This document shows, piece after piece, positions 1 through 5,617 of a DNA stretch of 13,605 nucleotides (the stretch's first letter is position 1; each line of letters opens with the position of its first letter). Source of the stretch: Bacillota bacterium (lineage in GTDB: Bacteria > Bacillota > Clostridia > Acetivibrionales > DSM-1351); the NCBI GenBank assembly GCA_023393115.1, contig JAEWMS010000039.1, positions 1 to 13,605 on the forward strand, read 5' to 3'. The translations under genes and the position numbers were made by a program. The notes under the pieces were generated by a model. It saw nothing but the letters and a program-made list of their open reading frames with translations. It did not search any database and had not been told where the DNA came from.

Positions 1-79
<79 letters not shown>

Positions 80-193
80 ATATTTGAAAAATTTAATTAG
101 CTCATTAAAATTGCTGACTTTTTTCTAGTTCTTGTTTCCAAAAACCAGGTTGTAAAGTTCGCAAGTTACTCAAATCGAAATATTTCTATTTCG

Positions 194-218
194 TGAAAAA
201 CAGCTTCGCTGTTTTTCA
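194..218 (-). repeat. Perfect 11-bp hairpin in rRNA leader
   Basis: TGAAAAACAGC (194-204) and GCTGTTTTTCA (208-218) are perfect reverse complements around a 3-nt loop. In the RNA strand the tip reads GCGAAGC, a very stable GAA-loop mini-hairpin. It directly follows the 220-252 hairpin. Confidence 0.65.
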
Positions 219-219
219 T

Positions 220-252
220 AAGAACTTTAATAGCGTAGCTATTGAAGTTCTT
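220..252 (-). repeat. Long inverted repeat / hairpin in rRNA leader
   Basis: Positions 220-234 pair with 238-252 over 15 bp with a single G-T pair and a 3-nt loop. It sits between boxA and the 16S gene and is separated by a single nucleotide from a second hairpin. It could be a transcription or processing element of the leader. It has no T-run consistent with an intrinsic terminator. Confidence 0.6.
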
Positions 253-323
253 TGGAATTATTATTGAGTCCTTTACAATGTACACATTGTGTACATACAT
301 TTGCATGTATTTTGTCACTGTTT

Positions 324-338
324 ACTTTTCAAAGTCCA
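324..338 (-). promoter_or_regulatory. boxA antitermination site of the rRNA leader
   Basis: The minus strand reads TGGACTTTGAAAAGT at 338-324, close to the Gram-positive rRNA boxA consensus (TGTTCTTTGAAAACT). It is located between the P2 promoter and the 16S gene, where NusB/NusE (S10)-dependent antitermination complexes load. Motif and position agree. Confidence 0.65.
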
Positions 339-454
339 TTTCAAGATGTTATATCCTTCGTATTACGGTGTCAGACTTCGTACTCTGCGTTGCTCATTTA
401 TCACATAAACTCCGCTACTCGAGACTCGTCTTCCTTGTACTACTCGGATCTACC

Positions 455-497
455 ACCTTGATTCCCCAAAAGCGTTGTTACTGCTGCTTTTCAAGGT
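455..497 (-). other. Leader RNA stem-loop
   Basis: ACCTTGA at 491-497 (minus reading) can pair with TCAAGGT at 461-455, a 7-bp perfect stem, with AAAGC/GCTTT able to pair inside it. It would form in the first 70 nt of the P2 rRNA leader. Its role is unknown. Confidence 0.5.
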
Positions 498-531
498 TTA
501 TTGCTGTTTGCTTTCCGCAATCAGCTTTATT

Positions 532-560
532 ATAATATCACGCCTTTATGGCTTTGTCAA
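532..560 (-). promoter_or_regulatory. Main rRNA promoter (P2), sigma-A type
   Basis: On the minus strand, a consensus TTGACA -35 box (560-555) is separated by exactly 17 bp from TATTAT (537-532). TATAAT also occurs 3 bp further on (534-529), but with a less favourable 20-bp spacer. The predicted start near 525 gives a leader of about 445 nt before the 16S gene. Confidence 0.75.
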
Positions 561-653
561 CACCTGATTTTCAAGTAATTATTTCCACAAGTTGATTTCT
601 TGTGATGACCTGTCCTCAGGAGTTCGCTACGCCTCATCGGCGACAGCTTAGCT

Positions 654-683
654 AGTATAACACTCAATAGATTACTTTATCAA
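654..683 (-). promoter_or_regulatory. Upstream rRNA promoter (P1)
   Basis: On the minus strand, TTGATA (683-678) is followed after 18 bp by TATACT (659-654). The -10 box is extended by an upstream TG (TGTTATACT). Transcription should start near 647, immediately before a small hairpin-forming segment. It lies about 120 bp upstream of the stronger promoter P2, the tandem arrangement usual for rRNA operons. This is a motif call only. Confidence 0.6.
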
Positions 684-889
684 GTCTTATGTAACGTCGT
701 TATTTCCGAATAATCACCGTTAAAATAATTCTTATTAACTTTCCTTCAAATCAATACAGTATACTTCAAAATGGTCTATTTTCATCCACTATAGATTCTT
801 TTTTACTTATTTTATTTATGTCTACTTATATTTAGCTTATCTTAAGTCTTATGATCAATATATATGTTTATACCTAATTTGCTTCTCCA

Positions 890-958
890 TATGATTCCTA
901 ATATATCTTCTTTATGATTCCCAATTTATCTTTTATATGAATCCTAATTTATCTTCTA
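890..958. repeat. Three contiguous imperfect 23-bp tandem repeats
   Basis: Copies at 890-912, 913-935 and 936-958 follow one another with an exact 23-bp period. Each begins TATGAWTCC and continues with AATTTATCTT or a close variant. A more diverged copy may precede them at about 863-889. The last copy contains the stop codon (949-951) and the final two codons of the methyltransferase gene, so the array has grown at, or been placed on, the 3' end of that gene. Confidence 0.75.
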
Positions 959-1560
959 TTCATATGAACCGTAAAGTCGTTATTAAGATATCCCTTCTGA
1001 ATCGAAATGTCCCAACTTTTGTGATAGCGGTTATTCAGGTCCAGAGAAACCTCCTCCGGTGAAAAGTAAAAATACTTGGTATCCTTATCCTCAGATTTAT
1101 CCCATAATAAGTTGAAAGCTACAGTTTCCCTGGCAAGTTTTAAAAATAGCTTAACGGCATCTCTTAGGAATTCCTGATTATTCCCCAGGTTAAGATTAAA
1201 AATACCAGAGGAGAATAGTACGTCAAAAGATTTATTGCTGTATGGGTTATCCTTAAAAATATCAATACATGAAAAGTGACCATTTAATTTCTTTTCTGAA
1301 GCCCTTTTAATCATATGTGGGAGTACATCGACCCCCGAATAATTGAAATCTGTAAAACTACTTTCTATATACTCCAATAGGTTACCTGTCCCACAGCCTA
1401 CGTCCAATATAGCTTTACCATTAAGATCAATATCCCCGATAAGCTGTTTAAATCTTAGCTTCTGCGCTTCTTCACTTTCCCAACCAAGTATATAGTAATC
1501 AGGATAGCCCTCAACATCGTTAGCCTCATAATATTGTTTTATTTTCTCCATATGCCTCAT
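949..1560 (-). CDS. Class I SAM-dependent methyltransferase
   Basis: A 203-residue cytosolic protein. Motif I of the Rossmann-like SAM-binding fold is ILDVGCGTGN at about residues 51-60, followed by the acidic ribose-binding Asp of GVDVLPHMI (near 78), CIDIF (near 100) and the motif IV-like segment SFDVLFSSGIFNL (about 111-123). The substrate is not evident: the C-terminal part resembles small-molecule or trans-aconitate/TylF-like methyltransferases only in general layout. I prefer the ATG at 1560-1558 because AGGTGA (1570-1565), complementary to the 16S tail, lies just upstream; an ATG nine codons earlier (1587) has no binding site and sits in a tandem-repeat block. The gene stands 134 bp downstream of the 2-hydroxyacid dehydrogenase gene without an obvious terminator between, so they may share a transcript. 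Short tandem repeats flank it at both ends. Confidence 0.85.
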   Translation of the reverse strand: MRHMEKIKQYYEANDVEGYPDYYILGWESEEAQKLRFKQLIGDIDLNGKAILDVGCGTGNLLEYIESSFTDFNYSGVDVLPHMIKRASEKKLNGHFSCIDIFKDNPYSNKSFDVLFSSGIFNLNLGNNQEFLRDAVKLFLKLARETVAFNLLWDKSEDKDTKYFYFSPEEVSLDLNNRYHKSWDISIQKGYLNNDFTVHMNRR

Positions 1561-1564
1561 ATCG

Positions 1565-1570
1565 TCACCT
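1565..1570 (-). promoter_or_regulatory. Ribosome binding site deciding the methyltransferase start
   Basis: AGGTGA on the minus strand, four bases before the ATG at 1560. It matches the AGGTGATC end of the anti-Shine-Dalgarno complement and favours this start over the upstream ATG at 1587, which lacks any such site. Confidence 0.55.
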
Positions 1571-1584
1571 GCCTCATAGTACTT

Positions 1585-1626
1585 CATTACATAAATTCCA
1601 TTACATAAATTCCATTACATAAATTC
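1585..1626. repeat. Three perfect 14-bp tandem repeats
   Basis: CATTACATAAATTC occurs three times in a row without a mismatch at 1585-1598, 1599-1612 and 1613-1626. Read on the minus strand each unit contains ATG and TAATG, and the block ends at the alternative upstream ATG of the methyltransferase gene. It lies in the gene's leader. Confidence 0.9.
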
Positions 1627-1694
1627 GTTATATACATCCTATACATATATTACGTATGTTTCATGTATTTCTCCCATTTTTTTCATGGCGTGAC

Positions 1695-2654
1695 TTACTT
1701 ATTGACTACATTGACCGGGTTCCCCTGTATAAAAGCCCGGACATTACTGACAAGAGTATCCATTAATCTTGTCCGAGCCTCAAAGGGAGCCCATGCAAAA
1801 TGAGGTGTAATAATACAGTTTTTTGCTCCAAGTAACGGATTTTCCATTATTATAGGCTCCACTGAAACGACATCAACAGCTGCACCACCCAATTTCCCTC
1901 TATTTAGGGCATCTGCAAACTCTTGTTCATCTATTACCGGCCCCCTGGATGTATTAATTATAAATGCACCTGTTTTCATCTTTAAAATATTTTCTTTATT
2001 TATCAAGCCTTTTGTATCTTCTGTTAACGGGCAATGGAGACTGAGAAAATCAGATTGTTCCAACACCTCGTTTAAAGTAACAAACTTAGTCTTATCTGTT
2101 TCAAGTTCGGGCCTGACTGTTCTGCTGAATACTCTTACGTACATTCCAAATGCTTCAGCCAGCCTTGCAACTGCCTTTCCGATTGTTCCATAGCCAATAA
2201 TTCCAAGAGTCTTATTTTTTAGTTCAATCAATGGGTAATTCCAGAAGGAAAAGTCCTTACTGGCTGTCCAGCCTCCCTCCTGTACAGTTCTGTTGTGTTC
2301 TCCCACGTGATGGCAGAACTCCAGGATAAAGGCAAAAACAAGCTGCGCAACCGAGTCGGTACTGTAGGCAGGAACATTAGTGACAACGATACCCCTTTCT
2401 GTTGCAGCCGTTGTATCAACAACGTTATATCCTGTTGCCATAACTCCGATATATTTTAGTGAAGGAGTCTTTTCAATAATTTCTCTGGAGAGTATTACTT
2501 TATTTGTTAATACTATTTCTGCATCACCAATCCTCTTTAAAACGAACTCTTTTGGAGTTCTGTCATATACAGTAAATTCCCCGAGTTTCTCCATTTCACC
2601 CCAGGACAGATCTCCGGGATTCATTGCGTAACCATCTAATACTACAATATTCAT
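1695..2654 (-). CDS. hprA: D-2-hydroxyacid dehydrogenase, probable glycerate dehydrogenase / hydroxypyruvate reductase
   Basis: A 319-residue NAD(P)-dependent oxidoreductase of the D-isomer-specific 2-hydroxyacid dehydrogenase family, full length for the family. The dinucleotide-binding loop is GIIGYGTIG (about 151-159). The catalytic triad is visible: Arg237 in NTSRGPVID, Glu266 in SVEP and His285 in ITPHFAWAP. The start (VVLDGYAMNPGDLSW) and the HFAWA context of the catalytic His are typical of HprA-type glycerate dehydrogenases, which interconvert hydroxypyruvate and D-glycerate in serine/glycerate metabolism; substrate choice is by resemblance only, and a general 2-ketoacid reductase is possible. 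The ATG has GGAGG at 2667-2663, eight bases upstream. It is 66 bp downstream of the zinc-ribbon membrane protein gene, with no clear terminator between, so co-transcription is plausible. Confidence 0.88.
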   Translation of the reverse strand: MNIVVLDGYAMNPGDLSWGEMEKLGEFTVYDRTPKEFVLKRIGDAEIVLTNKVILSREIIEKTPSLKYIGVMATGYNVVDTTAATERGIVVTNVPAYSTDSVAQLVFAFILEFCHHVGEHNRTVQEGGWTASKDFSFWNYPLIELKNKTLGIIGYGTIGKAVARLAEAFGMYVRVFSRTVRPELETDKTKFVTLNEVLEQSDFLSLHCPLTEDTKGLINKENILKMKTGAFIINTSRGPVIDEQEFADALNRGKLGGAAVDVVSVEPIIMENPLLGAKNCIITPHFAWAPFEARTRLMDTLVSNVRAFIQGNPVNVVNK

Positions 2655-2720
2655 CTATTGGTCCTCCAATTGATATATGTTTATATTCTACCAACCATAT
2701 CAAAGTTGTTTAGACTTTAT

Positions 2721-3389
2721 CTATATATGAAATCTCCTGATCAATTCACTTTTTATTGATTTATCACCAAATATAATAGTTCCCAGTAAAACAATAACAG
2801 AAGTCGCGGTTGCAATAACAGTGGGCACAAGTACATCAATCAGACCGCATAAATAAAGAATTCCAGGTATGAGCCCGAAAATTGCTATGATTATTTGGTT
2901 TATTACATAAGTATGCCAGTACATGCGGTTTATTATGACCAGTATTAGTACTGATATGTTGGCTAACGTGATAATCTCAGGAATAACATGATTTACAGAC
3001 CACCCGGAATAGCCTATGGAATAATCCATTATTGCTGTAAGGATCGCTGCACCCAATACCTGAACCAGTATTTTAGAGGCTATATTAGTATTTCTTCTTA
3101 TAGAATATTCCATTATTACCCAGAAGTATATTATTGCAGCTATTGATATCACCGACCACATAACTCCGTTATAGGTGAGATAATTTGTAATTGCGGTTGT
3201 AATACCAGATAGAATTGATATAAATATAAAGGTTCTTTTAATTATGTTATATTTGTGCGGGTTAAGCTTTATCTCAGGATATGTGGGCTTATAATCAGCC
3301 TCGCTTATACTTGTGAGTATGGTTCGGCATAACGGACAGCTATCTGTATTTTCATTGACTTTTATATTGCACCTTTTGCATTTTTTCAT
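2721..3389 (-). CDS. Zinc-ribbon, six-helix membrane protein (DUF6320-like)
   Basis: A 222-residue integral membrane protein of unknown function. The N-terminus has two CxxC knuckles (Cys4/Cys7 in CKRC and Cys18/Cys21 in CPLC), a rubredoxin-like zinc ribbon expected in the cytosol. After a linker come six hydrophobic segments at about 53-71, 77-95, 105-125, 137-154, 162-182 and 187-207, and a short basic tail. The layout recalls DUF6320 proteins that I know as neighbours of alcohol acetyltransferase-like genes in Clostridia; the name rests on memory, not on a search. The start ATGA overlaps the TGA stop of the upstream acyltransferase by 4 bp (3386-3389), with GGAG eight bases before it, a sign of translational coupling and joint function. 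No catalytic residues can be named. Confidence 0.85.
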   Translation of the reverse strand: MKKCKRCNIKVNENTDSCPLCRTILTSISEADYKPTYPEIKLNPHKYNIIKRTFIFISILSGITTAITNYLTYNGVMWSVISIAAIIYFWVIMEYSIRRNTNIASKILVQVLGAAILTAIMDYSIGYSGWSVNHVIPEIITLANISVLILVIINRMYWHTYVINQIIIAIFGLIPGILYLCGLIDVLVPTVIATATSVIVLLGTIIFGDKSIKSELIRRFHI

Positions 3390-4663
3390 AGGCCTACTCC
3401 ATTAGTATCTATTGTTACATCTATACCCTGTTGTGACAAATGCCTGAAGAATGCCCTTTGAAGGTACACCTCCCTGAGCATCGAGGTAAAAGAAAAAACC
3501 AGTTTGTCTTCAAAGGAACATACCCCGCACTTTATTGGTTCAGATTTTGATACACTAAGTAATACTTCGAATTTATCAATATATTCTCTGAATTCCTCCA
3601 ATACATCAATTCTTCCCAAATTAGAAAGTACAAAGGAGTTTGTTTTTCCCGAGCCTAAATAGGCTATTCTAACTCCTACATTTTTTACAGGCAGAGGAGC
3701 TACCCTTACTAAAATATTCCTCTCGGTAGCCACGTTATCTGAAATGGTCTGTGTCATGTTCTCTACCGTCAGCTGCTCCCGGAACTGATCCCTTGTTATT
3801 TCAAGCATCTCATCAAAAGTATATTTGTCCTTGTTTATTGTAATTCCCACATTAATATACGAGAAAAAATTCATTTCTGTGGTTGAGTTGAAAAAATGTC
3901 TCAAGTTAACAGGTATATTTATCTGTATAGGTTTTTTATACGGCTGTTCATTCAGGTATTCCTTATAAATACACCATATTATCAGTGTTGATATGTATTG
4001 AGTAAGACTTACGCCCTTAGTTCTACAAAGTTCAAGTATTTCCTTAGCAGGAACTGTCCCATGGATAACACTCATCGTAAGAATTGGAAGCTTTTCTCCC
4101 TTTAATTTATAAGCACTTTTGGTTTTCATTTTCTTATAGGTAAGTTTTCTGTAGTTCTTATGGTAACTGTCTTCAACATCTGATACAACATCAACAATGG
4201 GCATATCAATAACATCTTTTGAGAGCCATTCGCCATATGCAAGTTTTATATAATTGTAAGTCAGGGCTTTAAGAAAATTAAGTGCTCCGGTTCCATCTGT
4301 AATAGCATGAAAAACTTCAAGATTAATACGGGTACCGAAGTAAGTTACCTTAAAAAGAAACTGATTATTGGTATTCGGGTCTATATATGCGCAAGGATAG
4401 GTCTGTTCTCTCTCAACCATCGGTTGTTTCTTATTATTTTCAAAATAATGCCAGAATACACCTTTCTTTAGTTTTACATTAAAGGAAGAAAACCATGGCA
4501 TGGTATTATTAAGTGCCTCTTGAAGAGTCTCCTCAACTATGGCTTCAAACAGTCTTACCGAAATTCTATATACACTACTGTAATTTTTATTAGCTATAAC
4601 AGGAAAAACATTAGCTGTATTGTCCAGCCTCCTCCAGTCATCTTCAGATGCCCGTTTTCTCAT
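3386..4663 (-). CDS. Condensation-fold acyltransferase-like protein (alcohol acetyltransferase family)
   Basis: A 425-residue soluble protein of the chloramphenicol-acetyltransferase-like superfamily that includes NRPS condensation domains, PapA acyltransferases and alcohol acetyltransferases. The signature HxxxDG is present as HAITDG (His119, Asp123, Gly124), preceded by NLEVF; His would be the general base for acyl transfer to a hydroxyl or amine. Size fits the two-lobed fold. The acyl donor and acceptor are unknown. I chose the ATG at 4663 because GAGGAA lies six bases upstream; the longer frame from a TTG at 4693 has only a badly spaced AAGGA. It has its own promoter (4783-4755) just after the terminator of the preceding operon and overlaps the membrane protein gene by 4 bp. 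The pair may modify a lipid or envelope component, with the membrane protein as anchor or transporter; that is inference. Confidence 0.82.
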   Translation of the reverse strand: MRKRASEDDWRRLDNTANVFPVIANKNYSSVYRISVRLFEAIVEETLQEALNNTMPWFSSFNVKLKKGVFWHYFENNKKQPMVEREQTYPCAYIDPNTNNQFLFKVTYFGTRINLEVFHAITDGTGALNFLKALTYNYIKLAYGEWLSKDVIDMPIVDVVSDVEDSYHKNYRKLTYKKMKTKSAYKLKGEKLPILTMSVIHGTVPAKEILELCRTKGVSLTQYISTLIIWCIYKEYLNEQPYKKPIQINIPVNLRHFFNSTTEMNFFSYINVGITINKDKYTFDEMLEITRDQFREQLTVENMTQTISDNVATERNILVRVAPLPVKNVGVRIAYLGSGKTNSFVLSNLGRIDVLEEFREYIDKFEVLLSVSKSEPIKCGVCSFEDKLVFSFTSMLREVYLQRAFFRHLSQQGIDVTIDTNGVGL

Positions 4664-4669
4664 AAAAGC

Positions 4670-4675
4670 TTCCTC
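4670..4675 (-). promoter_or_regulatory. Ribosome binding site deciding the acyltransferase start
   Basis: GAGGAA on the minus strand, six bases before the ATG at 4663-4661. It supports this start over the in-frame TTG ten codons upstream. Confidence 0.6.
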
Positions 4676-4754
4676 TTCTCTTTTATTTAACAAATCCTTG
4701 CTTATAAGTTATATTGTGCATTATCAAACATTTCCCCAACTTCTCTTTAATGCA

Positions 4755-4783
4755 ATTGTAGAATTGCTGAACTTATATGTCAA
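4755..4783 (-). promoter_or_regulatory. Strong sigma-A promoter for the acyltransferase/membrane protein operon
   Basis: Minus strand: perfect TTGACA (4783-4778), 17-bp spacer, TACAAT (4760-4755). Transcription should start near 4748, giving a leader of about 85 nt before the ATG at 4663. It begins about 15 bp after the terminator hairpin of the maltose operon, marking a clean operon boundary. Confidence 0.8.
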
Positions 4784-4796
4784 GGTCATTAAAGCC

Positions 4797-4827
4797 AGAA
4801 AAGCCCGAGAAAATGCTTTCCCGGGCT
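4797..4827 (-). terminator. Intrinsic terminator of the maltose operon
   Basis: On the minus strand AGCCCG (4827-4822) pairs with CGGGCT (4807-4802); inside, one mismatch is followed by GAAA/TTTC pairing and a 4-nt loop. The G+C-rich stem is followed by TTTCTGGCTTT. It lies about 60 bp after the beta-phosphoglucomutase stop codon and before the next promoter. Confidence 0.8.
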
Positions 4828-4889
4828 CATACGTCATACTGCACACTGCTAATTTCTTAATATTCAAAAAACTATCGTCAACCTGCCAA

Positions 4890-5582
4890 CTAAAAACTTC
4901 TAACCGCTAAATTATAACTTAATTCCTTTAGGAGTCGTGACAGTGTCAATCCCTCAAAGCCTGGCTTTATAATGTCGGCCCCTATTAATAGTTTGTCCGG
5001 TTCAGATATTCCAACTGCCAGCATGCCTGCACTCTTTGCAGCATCAACACCTGCCTGCGCATCCTCAAAGACAAGACATTTGTCAGGTTGAATGCCCAAC
5101 TCCTTGGCAGCCTGCAAAAAAACCTGCGGATCGGGCTTGGACTTTTGTATATTGTTTCCGTCCACAACTTTATCAAAGTACTCCCTCAATTCCAGCCTCT
5201 CCAAAACCAAATCGGCATTCTTGCTGGCTGAAGCAAGTGCAGTTCGTCCTCCAGTCTTCCGGATTTCCGAAATAAATTCCACGATACCAGGCAAAACCTC
5301 ATCTTTCTTCATACCCTTGATGTAATCTATATACCAACCGTTTTTCCTGTCAGCTAACCTGAGCTTTTCCTCTTCTGTAAATTTAATTCCCGACATTTGA
5401 GAAAGTCGCTCCATGCAGGCCAAACGGCTTACCCCCTTGAACTGCTCATTATCCTTCGGAGTTAAGTTATAGCCGAATTCGGCAGCCAAACGCTTCCATG
5501 CGAGATAATGATATTTTGCAGTGTCTACTACAACACCATCAAGATCAAAAATATATCCTTCTATATTGTAAATATTATACAT
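4890..5582 (-). CDS. pgmB: Beta-phosphoglucomutase
   Basis: A 230-residue cytosolic HAD-superfamily enzyme that interconverts beta-D-glucose 1-phosphate and glucose 6-phosphate through a beta-glucose 1,6-bisphosphate intermediate. Residues known from the Lactococcus lactis enzyme are all present: nucleophile Asp13 and acid/base Asp15 in FDLDGVVVDT, cap residue His25, Arg53 in KGVSRL, Ser118 in ASASKN, Lys149 in KSKPDP, and the Mg-binding Glu173/Asp174 in FEDAQAG. The cap domain spans about residues 20-90. It starts 35 bp after the phosphorylase stop, with AGAGGA before the ATG, and is the last gene before the terminator at 4802-4827. Its position right after a GH65 phosphorylase, whose product is beta-glucose 1-phosphate, fixes the role with high confidence. 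Confidence 0.95.
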   Translation of the reverse strand: MYNIYNIEGYIFDLDGVVVDTAKYHYLAWKRLAAEFGYNLTPKDNEQFKGVSRLACMERLSQMSGIKFTEEEKLRLADRKNGWYIDYIKGMKKDEVLPGIVEFISEIRKTGGRTALASASKNADLVLERLELREYFDKVVDGNNIQKSKPDPQVFLQAAKELGIQPDKCLVFEDAQAGVDAAKSAGMLAVGISEPDKLLIGADIIKPGFEGLTLSRLLKELSYNLAVRSF

Positions 5583-5617
5583 CCCAATCCTCTTTCCAAT
5601 ACTGTGCTGCCGTATTT

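Larger units (their letters stand above)
80..948 (-). other. rRNA operon leader and promoter region (no protein gene)
   Basis: This 870-bp stretch holds no convincing protein gene. A 97-codon open frame at 242-535 on the plus strand runs against the rRNA leader, has no ribosome binding site and reads as low-complexity residues. On the minus strand the region contains two promoters (683-654 and 560-532), a boxA antitermination site (338-324), hairpins at 610-646, 455-497, 220-252 and 194-218, and a 23-bp tandem repeat at its far right end. Positions 690-888 are very A+T rich; I see no further signal there. No terminator separates the methyltransferase gene from this region. Confidence 0.8.

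Noticed and set aside
242..535. 97-codon open frame on the plus strand in the rRNA leader region
   Set aside because: It is antisense to the rRNA leader, overlaps boxA and the main rRNA promoter, has no ribosome binding site, and its translation shows no domain.
610..646. Hammerhead-ribozyme-like string (CGATGAGGCG followed by CGAA) on the minus strand
   Set aside because: The conserved CUGANGA core reads CCGATGA and the three stems of a hammerhead cannot be drawn; a simple hairpin explains it better.
890..1626. CRISPR-like repeats around the methyltransferase gene
   Set aside because: Both arrays are contiguous tandem repeats without spacers, and no cas gene is present.
4664..4693. Longer acyltransferase start at TTG 4693
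   Set aside because: The AAGGA before it is only about one base away, while the ATG at 4663 has a well-spaced GAGGAA.
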